The notes under the pieces are model-generated. The model saw nothing but the letters and a program-made list of their open reading frames with translations, had not been told where the DNA came from and ran no database searches. From positions 6,262,001-6,326,000 of the forward strand of contig CM057141.1 in NCBI GenBank assembly GCA_029964075.1: DNA of 64,000 nt, in the 5' to 3' direction. Shown piece by piece: positions 11,020-22,600 of this stretch; the stretch's first letter is position 1, and each line of letters starts with the position of its first letter. The position numbers were made by a program, and so were the translations under genes. The stretch comes from Patiria pectinifera (taxonomy: Eukaryota; Echinodermata; Asteroidea; Valvatida; Asterinidae).

Positions 11020-13289
11020 TCTACATCCCTACTGACCATTAGGTGACTATTGGCCAAATTCTGTGTACAACTTAAGTACTCACCACGCCTTCAAAATGAT
11101 TATTGGCGGTTACAGTCTTTGAAAAAAAACTGGCATTAGGCCTACTTCAAGTTCAAGCACTTCAAGAGAGCCGCCCCCTTCTCCTGCAAGTTTTCAGTCA
11201 CTCTCTCCTTTTATAACTTTCACGTGATGCGTTAAAGTAAACGCCGCCCTCTTGTGTCCAGAAGAAAGCAGTTGAAAATTGGCACAGTCAAGTGTTCATT
11301 TCATATTTGAAAGATCGTTCCCCATGCTATTTTTTAGTTTCACTTCTAAATATATATCTATTTTTTTTTCAATTGCTCTTTCCCTGCAATATAAAAGTTC
11401 TTAACTTTCGAAAGAGACATCGACCGAAAAAAATATGTCCATATTGAACTTTCTTCCCAAAATTCGATTAATTGAACATTTGTGTATAAAAGCCCTTCTC
11501 ATCAGAGGGTTGCTGGTTCCCAAAATCGAAAAGTAGTTTTTTTTTCGTTGAAAAAAAAATACATACAAACATACATATTGAAAAGTCGTTAGGAGAAAGG
11601 AAAAAAATTGGGGGGGGGGGGGAACAAGAGCACGGGGTATCCAACTGTCACTGTCGGTAATCGGTTTATATAAGTCTCGGTTTCGTGTAACTTTGAAAAT
11701 TGTTGCCAATATATTTCAGTTTTTGCAAAACTCTGGTTTCATTATGTTGGATCATGTAGACTTCGTCTCGAACATTTTGAAGTTTTGGGCCTTCATTTTA
11801 TCACTTCATGTGAATTAATTTCTAAATGCTATTATTTAATTGGTGAAGCTGAGCGAATTGGGAAAACAATGATTCAGAAGTTTTAGTTTTTCCCATTGTC
11901 TTTCTGCGAGCTGCTCGTCTGTTGGTCAGTCGGTCTGTTCAGCCCATTATTTTGGTAGCATGTTTGATTTTGTTTATTTTGGTTTGATGCACTGCAAACT
12001 ATTACATGGTGCAGTAACAAAAACACCACCAAACGCAAGAGTTATCATAAAACCAAAATATCCCAGTACGTCCGAGTCGGTTTTGGTCGGGTCGGCAAAA
12101 TAATGGTCGACATCGTCAAAGTACGTTTTTTAGACGGGTCGTCGGGGAGGGAGGGGGGGGGGGCTGGAAACCACACTAGATGTAGTACTGCTGCTTCTTA
12201 AATTATGACATTTTCACGTCTATAAACTACTATTCAAGTTTGAAAAGCATTCCTGATATTTTCTACTATAATTTGTGTTCACAAACACAGCTTTAATATT
12301 TAAGTAACTTGAAGCAGAAAGACCAACACATAAAGGAATGCTCCTTTTATTTATCTGAGACATCTCAGTATTTTGTTGCCATATCATAAAAAAACAATTT
12401 CAGCCTGCAACTTTAATTTATAAACTTTAATGGAAACTCTAAAGCCAAATAAAAAATTGTGTGATGCACATTTGATAAACTTAAATCAGCCACAGTAATT
12501 CATTACTTGATTAATGAATCATTAATTCTTACTTTTTTCAGACATGTTTTATCATCTTTTAACAGAAAGCAGAAAATAATAACACCATAAAATCAAGTTT
12601 AACACAAACTTAACTAATGATTAAACCTTTTTTTTCAAAAGTGTTTGTGCAGTCATAATATTGCTCACTTTCAGTTTGAACAAGATGAAAGCATTTTAAA
12701 ATGTTCCGTTCAAGTAGTACAAAAAGTTGATTGAGAATATGAGTTATATAATGAGATAGGCAGTATTACGCAAATAAAAATTCAATTTCAGAACCACTGT
12801 AATGTTTTCTATGACTAAATGATTCATCTATAAAACAGATACAAATTCTAGATTTCTAGGGTTTAAGAATAGTATTAGTACTAATATGATCTACAACCTT
12901 GGTACATCCATGTACAAGTTCAGTCCATTTTGAAATTCAGCACAATTTGTTCCCACGGGCCATTCAGCCTTGAAGACCAAATTTCCTTATCCTTTGAAAG
13001 TTTGAACAATTACTATGTTTTTTTTCACAATTTGTACCTTGGCAATCTTTTTCAACCTACATAGATATCTAGTAGCCTATTGGTCTAGCAGATTTCAGGT
13101 CTTAAAATTCAAGCCAGGAGGAATTATTGGAATCCTTCCTCCATGGTTGGAGGTGGCGTTATAATTTTCACATCCAGAATTGTTCAAAGGTATTGGGCTG
13201 AAGTGTTGACCTAAAAATCCACATTTTTTTCAAGGGGAAAATTGGCTCTCTGAGTGTTTAGGTCAGCACACAAGAAAAACAAAAAGGCC
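11020..13289. other. Intergenic, AT-rich, no gene seen
   Basis: No open frame resembling a protein on either strand. Homopolymer runs and short G tracts occur at about 11610 and 12155. The stretch 12180-13250 is AT-rich single-copy-looking DNA without recognisable repeats. Confidence 0.5.
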
Positions 13290-13660
13290 TTAAAGGCAGT
13301 AAGGTACATTAGATCACTTTTTTTGGGTGCCTTTTTTCGTTTGAAGCCACAAAATTGCTAAAGATCTTAAGTTTTCAACCTTGTTGAAATTCAGTGCAGT
13401 GGAAATTTTTGAGAAATTACAGAGAAAACCTATGCAAAATGTTGGGGGTAACTTGATTCTGTAGCTAAGGGATGTCAAAAAAAAAAAAGCCCACCGGCAC
13501 GTTGTCTTAAACCACTTTCAGTGACTTTCTTCTGAATATTTCAGGCGGAATAATTTCACAGGGTACTTGGTACCAGTTTCTATCTTCAATATGAGCAAGG
13601 ATTTTCTCACTAAATTGGTAGGTACATTTTCGTGTAATTGCAAATGTTCCTAGCCTTTAA
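13290..13660. mobile_element. TTAA-flanked MITE, copy 4 (shorter)
   Basis: TTAAAGGC...GCCTTTAA ends. It shares AATTTCACAGGG and TTGAAATTCAG with the other copies but is about 150 bp shorter, and its central palindrome is decayed. Confidence 0.6.
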
Positions 13661-14183
13661 GCCGTGATACCAACATTTGCAACAGTGACACTATTACTAT
13701 TAGCAAGAAAGAAATTTGAGAGTTTTTGTCTAATTTGTAAATAATAAGCATGGGTCAGACAGAAGGGGTTGGTTAGGCCAAATAAAAAAAAAACATGTCT
13801 AGCATCCTGCCTTTTTGAATAAAAAGGAAGGAGGAGGCCCCCTCTTTATTCCCCTCCAAAATGGCCGCCCGACCGGGCTATTTTTCAACATGGCCGCCAG
13901 CTCTTTTTTATCAACGGCCGCCACTTGGACTCAGAAAATGACATACAAGCTTTATATAGGCTAGATGCAACAGACAAAGAGGCCAAAATTATGTCACTGT
14001 TTAAAATTTATCATTTTTTAAAAATGGTTTTAAAAAAAATGGAAAAAAGGAGGCGGGGACGCCAAACATGTTTTTGTGTGTGTGTTTGGCCTTATAGCCA
14101 GCCCAAGCCCTTTGCCCTCGATGTGGTGGATGGATAATTAAATTCAAAGACCTCCCTCCATCCGACATTCATGCATTTGCAGC
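13661..14183. other. 3' flank of the small heat shock protein gene
   Basis: No coding sequence. On the minus strand an AATAAA (plus-strand TTTATT at about 13845-13850) lies ~335 bp past the stop codon and could be the polyadenylation signal. A low-complexity stretch with repeated ATGGCCGCC/ACGGCCGCC words lies at about 13860-13925. Confidence 0.45.
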
Positions 14184-15156
14184 CTAGTGGTCGCCAGACC
14201 CCTCTCCCACCTGGATGGGGACCACCCGAGGCTCGCCCTCGGCTACTTTCTTGGTGGCAGTGATGATCAGCTCATGGTCGTCATTCAGGCAGGAGGCAAT
14301 GGTCTGCGGATCAATGTTGTCCGGCAGCTCATAGCGACGGGTGAACTCCCTGCAGACGGTGCTGGCATCTGCTGGATCTGGGCGGGGCTCATGCTTGCCT
14401 GGGAAGGTGGGAGGTGGGGGGGGGGGGGTAATTAAAAATGCTATTGTAAAAATGAATATATAATTGTAAAAAAATAATAACTTACAAGTACAAAATCAAT
14501 ATTTTAACAAACGCCTCACAATGACACAATCCAGAAGTCGATTTATGATATTTGTAGGATTCTTTTTTTCATGGTCTCATCTTTACCCAGCACATCACAA
14601 AAAACACTCGTTATATTAAAATAAAAAGCCCACACATCCCTACCATAAACAATGCTCAAACAGGTAGCAACGAAAAGGTAATTTCATTATCAAAATAATC
14701 AATGATTCATCTCAAAAGAAATTATCATCTTCAAAACTCACCATGAACGATCACCTCTTGTCCCACCACTTTGACCTCCAGCTCCTCGGAGCAGAAGTCG
14801 GCCACTTTCAAGGTCACACAGAAGTCGCACGATTTCCCCGACTTGCAGGCGTGGTGGCCTGAGCCCACGCCCCAGGCCCAGGGGCAAGCATGCAGACGAG
14901 CCACCATCCATGGGCACTGCAGCATCGGGGGCTTACCGCCATGGTGATCGAAGCCATGGTGGCCAAAGCCATGGGGACCAAAGCCTGGAGGGCCTCCAAA
15001 TCCAGGCCCAAAATGGCCGTGGCCGTGGCCGTGGAGGTACGGGCAGTGGCCCGGCCCACCGTGCCCACCGTGCCCAAAGCCGGGCCCGTGATGACCGTGC
15101 CCGCTGCCGGCCTCACCGAAACCGAAGGGGCATTTTTTGCCTTCCTTTTCGCTCAT
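14184..15156 (-). CDS. Small heat shock protein (alpha-crystallin family) with His/Gly-rich N-terminus
   Basis: Two exons, 15156-14742 and 14398-14184, join in phase 1 (CATG|GTGAGT donor, CCCAG acceptor) to give 209 residues. The C-terminal half is an alpha-crystallin domain: SCDFCVTLKVADFCSEELEV, VVGQEVIVHGKHE, CREFTRRYELPDNIDP, then the last strands DDHELIITATKK. A C-terminal IQV (IxV-type) anchor follows. Such proteins are ATP-independent holdase chaperones that form oligomers. The first ~80 residues are unusual: runs of G, H, P and F such as GHGHGHF and HHGGK replace the usual hydrophobic N-terminal arm, so metal binding or phase-separating behaviour is possible (inference). No clear heat-shock element was found upstream. 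The start is the only ATG that gives this frame. Confidence 0.93.
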
Positions 15157-15949
15157 TTTGGTGGCAACTCTGGTGTCACTTCAAATCTTGAATAGTGTCT
15201 GAAATCTTCAATGGTTGGGAAAAGATTTAGAAAGCCCAATTCTCTGCAAACCAGACGTTCAAAGTTCGATTATATTTCTGTCACGGTTAGGTTGCACGAC
15301 ATGCACGTAAAATTTTCGATCCAGCAGCACAAAGGCCAGTGGGTTCTAAAAAATTACAGGGACGAGGTGTCATTTTCGTCCAGCAAAAACAAAACAAAAA
15401 AAAACAAAAACAAAACACACCATTCATGTCAGATAACCAAATTTGTATAATTAATCCAACTGCAGCCTGTTGTAAAGTAATGAACACATATTAACGGGTA
15501 TGTTGGAGAAAATCCTTATGAGGGAGGAGTTTGTGCAATCTTATTCCTCCATGGTGCAATTAAAAAACTAAGGACATCAAATTTTCAAGGCGATCCCTGA
15601 ACAAGTTCAGCTGAATACACGTACAAGGTCAAAAAAAAATACAATAGTCTTCTTTGCAGGCGCATGTGGGTCCTGATTCTGCAGATTAATACTTTATGAT
15701 AACCTATTTATCTACATAAAGCCTTATGAGATGTATGGAATTACAGGCTTCAATGGAAGGACGGAAAAGGAAGTAACGTTTTTTGTTAGGGTCGGAGTGT
15801 GGAGGAAGGAACATCTCCCAAATGCCATGTCAAGTCTTTTGTGAATTTCCAAAAGCTAAAAGCACCCAGATCAAATTAGGTTTTGCCCTTCACCGACGTT
15901 TTTTAAACACTGTATACTCAGTGTGTTACCTCCCGGGTGAAAGTTGGAA
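15157..15949. other. Upstream flank of sHSP gene, no gene seen
   Basis: Holds the presumed sHSP promoter on the minus strand, but I see no convincing TATA box or inverted nGAAn array. A-rich low complexity (AAAACAAAAC words) lies at about 15385-15420. Confidence 0.4.
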
Positions 15950-16030
15950 AAAATCACTCGGGTGGGACTCGAACCCACGACCTCCTGCTTTCTAGTGCAG
16001 ACGTCTTACCACTCGACCACCGAGCTAACG
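15950..16030 (-). repeat. tRNA-like SINE head or tRNA pseudogene
   Basis: The minus strand reads GGTGGTCGAGTGGTAAGACG (A-box like), an anticodon-like loop CTAGAAA, and GTGGGTTCGAGTCCCACC (B box). A CTAGAAA loop resembles serine tRNA, but the long variable arm is missing and the acceptor stem does not pair. It is therefore a tRNA-derived repeat rather than a working gene. Confidence 0.65.
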
Positions 16031-16569
16031 GGATCGGTTGGCCGGTTCGAATCTGCTGTACATAGCAGCGGGTACCGCATAAACCCAGATATCATTTCAG
16101 CTCTTAAGCGTATGTAATTTGCAGTACATGTATTCCCATTTTTGAGTATCAAAATATGGGTGTTTTTTTTGTGCATTTCACATCCCCCTCCTGCTCATCA
16201 GTGCATCGGATCAAGTCTTCTTCTAGAGTCATGATGAAGAGGATTGAAAATTCAACTTTCCTTTTTCTTAATACCTTGACCCACCCACCCACAATTTGGA
16301 AAATGATCGAAATTTTAAAACATCGAAAATTCTGAATGGCCCCTTAACAAAGATATAATTCTGAGAAATATTTTGAAAAAAAATAAAAATCAAAGGTTGA
16401 TAGGTGGGGAAGACTTTTCCGATTTCTAAGCCATGATTATGCAAAACATGCCAACTTTGGTTTTGTGCATCCCAATTCCTGACAAAGTTAAAATCCTTCA
16501 TGTTTAGTTTTTATGATTGAAGGGAGCATGCCATAAGCCTCAAGAAACGACTTCTGAAGTATACAACAT
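16031..16569. other. Intergenic, no gene seen
   Basis: No protein-like frame and no repeat recognised. It separates the sHSP upstream flank from the 3' end of the left SRCR gene. Confidence 0.4.
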
Positions 16570-16768
16570 GGTTTATATATTTGTCACGTGTACTGTTATT
16601 TATTGATGCATTAATAAATATTTAAAACAGATGGTTCCAAATATATAAACTTATTAAGCTCTAGCAATGAATACAAAAAGTGGCATGGGTACAAAATGAA
16701 ATGCATAGAAAATATACCTCTCAATGAAACAGTACACAGGGCAAGTTGAAAACAAGGAAACCCAAATG

Positions 16769-17352
16769 GCGCCCCCTATATTTTAAAGAAGTTCTGCATG
16801 TAGTGCTTTCCAGATCTAGGATATGAACGCCCAATTAATAAGCTTTATTTTAGTGAAAGAATCCTTCAAATCACTCACTACTTTTGCAGTTATGGAATTT
16901 TGAACACAAACACTGATTTTCAACCTTGGCCACGATCACTATAAAGGAAAGTGATATTTCAGCGAAAGGAATACTATTCACATATCAAAAAAACCACATA
17001 AAAATACTCTCATAACCATAACTGGCAATAACATTTACTTAAAAACCTGCTGCTTCAAATGTTAAAATAACATGCTTTACATGTCAAGAGTTTATGGTCT
17101 TGCCCTGCTGCCTTCTACTTGGCTACCCCGGAGACATGGGATTATTCTGATATCATTTTCAGGATACGACTGGTTTCATTTTTACTGAAATATCACTTAC
17201 CTTAAATGCGATCCGTGGACTAGGTTAAAAAACGGTGTTTGAGTTCAAAATTCCATAACTGGAAAAGTACAAGAGCAATTTTAATGATTCTTTAATAAAA
17301 GAAAGCTTATTAATCAGGCTTTCATATTCTAGATCTGCCAGGCGCTATATAC
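16769..17352. mobile_element. Inverted-repeat element (long TIRs)
   Basis: Sequence from 16769 (GGCGCCCCCTATA..., AATTAATAAGCTTTATTTTA, CAGTTATGGAATTTTGAAC) is matched in reverse complement by the end at 17200-17352, at roughly 75-80%. TIRs are ~190 bp. No coding sequence. It lies in the extended 3' region of the left SRCR gene and is absent from the right arm. Confidence 0.6.
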
Positions 17353-18474
17353 ACAGCTTCTTTCAAAAATAGGGCACACCATTTAGGTTTCCTTTTTGTT
17401 GACTCGACCTGTTTACTAAAAAGTCGGGGTACTGTTATAAACAATACAAAAAGTACAGTTAAAAATGAAATACAAGCACTGAAGAACTGAAACGGCCTCA
17501 AATATGAGTTAAATGAGACCAAACCATTATGTGTACATTCTCTTTTCAAGTACCATGATTTTTTTTAAAAAACTTCTCAAACTTATTTGTATTTGTTGAC
17601 AATGACAAAATGTTTGGATGAATTTCAATTTTGCACAATGTAGAATAACTGTAAATTAAACATTCTGGCTAGACTTTAGACGCTGGGCACTTTCACACCC
17701 TGTAAAAAGCCTAACTTCCTAAGTAGCACGGCTGAACTCGTCTCAACTTGAGATTGGTCCGTAATGCATGCATTAAAACCATTGCCGTTAAAGACGAGTG
17801 TTGGCTTAGAGTAACAATTTCGAGGAAGAAAACCGCTGCAGAAACAGATTTGAAAAGGTTTCTGATACGTGGGTAGTTTTTATAAAAATAGCTTATTAAT
17901 CAAATTTAATTATAGCCTACGCCAACACTTAGTCGTCTTTTAAAAAATAGAGTGAGCAAGAAAGAAACGGGGAGCAAGAATGACTTTATCGTGTCTTGTG
18001 AAATTCATTGTGTGAAATACATTGTGTATTTATTTCTGGCCCAAGTTCGTGTTCTATTCACGTACGCGGGAAATTGTTTTTGCGCATTTCTTTTCAACTA
18101 CTGTTTCATCAAGCGGGAAAAACAAACATGAAACAGCTGTCAAATTGGTAGTTTTGATTGGTAGTTTTGATGCCAAATCGGTCTTTGGACGCGTCTTAGC
18201 TGAGATCGATCTTAGAGCAGGGACTTATCTAAAGTCCTAAGGTGAGCCGCAAGATCAGACAAAGTATCGTGACATTGGCCCCTGGTAAGGCACCCGAAGT
18301 TCCCAAGAGGGGATTTAATTCACATTGTTGACAACGTCCTCCACTGCCTTAGCAGATTAACAGCGCTTGAATGGAGCCAGGTAAAAACGTAATTCAGTCT
18401 TGGGCCAAGACTACCATTATGCCTATGACCAGGTGCTCCCTTCTAACACTCCATTTTTTGGAGCAGGCCAGATA
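17353..18474. other. No gene seen; non-homologous part of left 3' region
   Basis: No protein-like frames on either strand and no match to the right arm. Probably mobile-element derived sequence interrupting the left 3' UTR. Confidence 0.35.
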
Positions 18475-18618
18475 CATGGGCGCCGCCAGGATTTTTTTCT
18501 AGAGGGAGGCAAAAGATGTTTTTCCCAAAACATTCCTGTATTTCTCTACATATTCTCGATTTATCAGTTGGGGAGGCAAGCACCCCCCTTGCCGCCCCCC
18601 CCCCTCGCGACGCCCATG
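18475..18618. mobile_element. Short hAT-type MITE with perfect 8-bp TSD
   Basis: The ends CATGGGCGCCG and inverted CATGGGCGTCG enclose G/C-run rich DNA. GCCAGATA is duplicated exactly at 18467-18474 and 18619-18626. Confidence 0.85.
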
Positions 18619-19601
18619 GCCAGATAGCATCAAAAACAGTTTGTGAGCCAACAGTTTATATTTTATGGATAAAAATCTTAAATATGGCAAGATTATAGCT
18701 AAAGTTTTGTAAACACTTTAAAAAGTAGACCGAGTACTTTCAACATTGTTTAAAATTAGATTTTAGTTAACGATTATACAGAATAGCCAGCACTTGGCCA
18801 TCGACTTTTATCTTTAGTTAGAATCTAGTACTTCATTATTGCAAATACTCAGGAAGACAACAAGATTATTTCATAGATACATCATCACAACCCCTTTTCA
18901 GGCATTTATCAGTTGAGTTGAGAATGACTTAATTGTTCAGCCTTTTCTTTAATTTACTAAATATTTCAGAAATTCAAACAACAAATTGCATAGAAATTTT
19001 AAGTTTTTCACTTGGCAGCAGAACAAGATCACTAGGGGAGTAGACGTTTTAGGTGAGGATAGGGCTGCAAGCTAGCATTGTGGGTCTAAAGACAGATTTA
19101 AAAGCCTAGGTGGGGAGGGTTTTTAGTGAACCTAACTAGGTTGGGTGTGACAAGCTTGCTAAAGGTACAGATGGGTGAATAGGGCCAAGACAGGAATTGG
19201 AGGGTCATTAATGGGCATGGGAAAGGCCAGGGGCTAAGAGGACCTGACTTGGTGCTGATGGGTGTTGCAGGCCTTCTTAAAGGGAAAATGGGTGGACCAG
19301 GTTAGGGCTTTTAATAGGGCGTGACTGGGTGCTGGTGTATACTGCTAGGACGCTGAATGTAAAACGTGGTCTAAAAGTCCACCATACGGAGCTCAGGGGG
19401 TCAGACTAACTTGTCATTTAGGCAAGTGTTGCATGTTGCTGTGTTGGCGCCTGGTGGGGTTTCTGGCCAAAATGCCTGGGAGGGTTTGGGTCAATTAAGG
19501 GGCCCAGGATAGGGTGCTCAGGGGGCCCAGGATAGCCTGGGTGCTGAAGGAACCTGACTTGGTGGTTGTGGGTACTATGAGCTTCTTGGTAAGCAGGAGC
19601 C

Positions 19602-22600
19602 TCAGGGGAGGGTGCTCAAGGGGGGCTGATAGGGTGGGGGTGGTGGGTGCATGAGGCTTGGAGGACGGGTCGGCTCTGGAGGTCCAGGGTAGACTGCCGA
19701 GTGTGTCGACGCAACAGGTTGGTGGCCACCATGCGCTGATTCCGTCGGTACTTTGGGGAACTGGGTTGGGCGTGCCATGACGGCATCATATGCTGGCGGG
19801 GCCTCGTCAGCTGACGAAGAGGGTGGAGCTGATGGGGATGCCGCCTCCCCTATAGTCACCGACTGCTGCGGAGGATGGTAATGCACCGTGGGAGGTGCTT
19901 CGACAGTCTCACCAGGAGGAACTTGGGAATAGGCCGTCGCTGAACCCTCTCTCTAAACAAAAAATTACTTCTTATGTTAAAGGTGTAGACAAAACTATCT
20001 TGAACCAAAAATTTGGAATTAGTGACAGACCTGAAAGTGTGGCCATAAGTTATGGCCTGCAGTGGCAATTGTGCAAACGCTGAGTAGCAATGCGAACAAA
20101 TGTACACAATCTTATGGTATTAGCTCAGTGATACTATGAATGTTTCAAGTGTCATGGATGTGTCATTGATTTACTGCACAGTGCTGGACTGTGGTAGATT
20201 TAGAAAGCTTCCCCAGCAAAACAAATTGGCCAAAGAAGTTAGGATATACAGTAAACTCTGGCTAAACCAACATCGTATAAACCGTCATATCGCTTAAATC
20301 GGCCGTCTGACGAAAGTCCAGATTGTCTCTAATGCATTTCCCTTGACATTTTCATTTCTAAGTCGGCCTTTGTAAGCCGCCATTTCACCTATGTCGGCAT
20401 GTTACTTTCAGTCCCATTTCCTCAAAACCACAAAAATCCCTCTGTATAAGTCGGCATCGTGCTCTGCGGTTTGCAAGAAGTGTCGAGTGAAAAGTCCCAC
20501 ACACTGCTAACTGACATCTGTTTATCAATGGCACGTATGGCCCATGATTGATGCATCGGCCAGCACGTGTATAATCGCACGTGTACACTTTTGCGATCAA
20601 AAAGGGGTTTTCCCAATAGCACATCAATACCAGTACCCCCTCTCGACTGCACGCATGCGCTCTATTCATTTTGGGGGTCCCCTTATTGTACCAGTACCAG
20701 GCACGGATCCAGGGGTGGGCCGCGGGGGCACGTGCCCCCCGTCTAATTGACTCCACACAAAAAAAGGGGGGGGGGGAGAAAGGAAAAAAGAGGGAGGAGA
20801 GCGAAAAGAGGGGAAGGAGGAGGCAACCTCCTTACAAAAATACCGGCGCCGATATTAAACAATAGCCTGCAAACATTGCGTAGTGGCAGTATCAAGGGCG
20901 GATCCAGAACACAATTTTTTTGGGGGGGGGCCAAAAAATATTTTGGTCCCCCAAAAAAGTGGGTCAAAAAAATTACGGCGTGGGGTTCGGGACCCGCTTA
21001 AGAACCCCGAAAAATTTTTGGATTCTAGATGCTCTGTGGTGCGATCTGAGGCAATTTCTGACCACTTTAACCAATGTTTTTTTTTGAATAAAAGATGGTG
21101 GTGTACTTATTGCCTGCCTTTATTGCGATGTCACATAAAAAAAAAAAATGGTTTCTTTTTTTTGGGGGGGGGGGGGGGCCCATGGCCCCCTTTGGCCCCC
21201 CCCCTGGATCCGCCCTTGGGCAGTATGACAGCGAGCTCGAGAGTTGATCGAGAAGCTTCGAAATAAACCGCGACCCCACCGTACGTACCCCGTATAACGT
21301 AACCCTGCATGCGCATCTATGTATACTTATGTACGTACGATGCATTCTCTACGAAAAAGCACGTGCAGCTTTTTGCTGTGTTGCGCGACACAGGGGTGTG
21401 TTTTCATAAGAACAATTTGCCATTATTTCCACGCGCTTGTAAATTACAAATTATACTTTTCACGAAGTCCAAAACATTTCATTGTTTTAAAATGAGTTCT
21501 TCAACGTCATCATACAATTTTCGTAAAGACTTTATTCGAGAAACGATGTAAAACCCTGAAAAAAATAAACACCCCTGAAGATATACATGGATCCGTCCAT
21601 AAAAAGTCTTTTTTTTTACGAAGAATGGCGCGATCTGTCTGGTTTTGACATTACTACGCGTTGCTGAAAATACAAATCTGATAAGTTTGGTACTTAGAAA
21701 GGATCTGTTTGTTCTTAGGACAAAAAATCAGCAGTTATAGCCAAGAGGCAAGTTTTAGCACCCGAGACATGCTCTGGCAATTTAGATGGAGCACGGTGTG
21801 TTGCTTTTCCAAGTGCAAGCGAGGAACTTTGTTATCGGAGTTCGCCGGTGGCGGCCGCGGGCCGGCGCCCATCCGTGCCGGGTCGGGATATGTATACACC
21901 AATTCCCGATGTCTATTTCTCAACGTCATCATCTACAATTATTTACTGTATTTTTTTACGTAACAAAATGACAAAAACCCCTTCACAATGTATCATACAC
22001 TGTGTGAATTGCAATCATGGCGCCGAAAGGCCCGATGACTATTTTCTGTATAGACGAGTCGCATGTATACGAACTACGATGAGTTTATACAATTTGTGTT
22101 GCTGCGCCGCCGATCTCCCGATGTCATGTACGTGTACATGTATAAACTAGGCCCTATTCTTGAAATTGAAACTGGACTGAATTAAAACCAAGAACAGTTC
22201 TGTAAAATGTTTGGACAATTACATTATGCAGGCATGCATGAGATAAGTCATGAGATAAAACTGAGCTGTGAAGTTACAGTGTGCATGGAGGCCTATTTGC
22301 TCCTCTGTTTTAGTTTGAGTGAATTACACTAATTTTAAACTTGAATTCAATTTACATGTTCAAGCGGTTTGTTCTCATTGATCAACTAAAAATTTCAACT
22401 TGAAACAAAACATTACAAAGCATCCTTGCAACAGTTTACAAACTAAGTCTATACAATTCCTTTTTGAAAATATAATGCACGAAAATATGCAGACGAAAAT
22501 ACGTGGTTGTCAAGTGAAGAACAGAAGAATCTTAAAGAGGATTGTAATAGTAAGAGTATATTTTAAATCAATAACAAATCCATATAATCTTAAAACATTT

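Larger units (their letters stand above)
16600..19601 (-). other. 3' UTR of left SRCR gene, with insertions
   Basis: On the minus strand, sequence after the stop codon at 19602 matches the region after the right-gene stop (51996-53206). Matches include the last ~150 bp before an AATAAA on the minus strand at about 16600. The left version is ~1.8 kb longer, because of the inverted-repeat element at 16769-17352, the MITE at 18475-18618 and other unmatched sequence. Confidence 0.65.

Noticed and set aside
14814..15195. Three frames of 93-101 codons overlapping the small heat shock protein exon
   Set aside because: GC-rich, biased composition of the His/Gly region keeps other frames open. Only the minus frame continues into an alpha-crystallin domain.
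15950..16030. Functional serine-like tRNA gene
   Set aside because: The anticodon loop resembles tRNA-Ser, but the long variable arm and a paired acceptor stem are missing. It is better explained as a SINE head.
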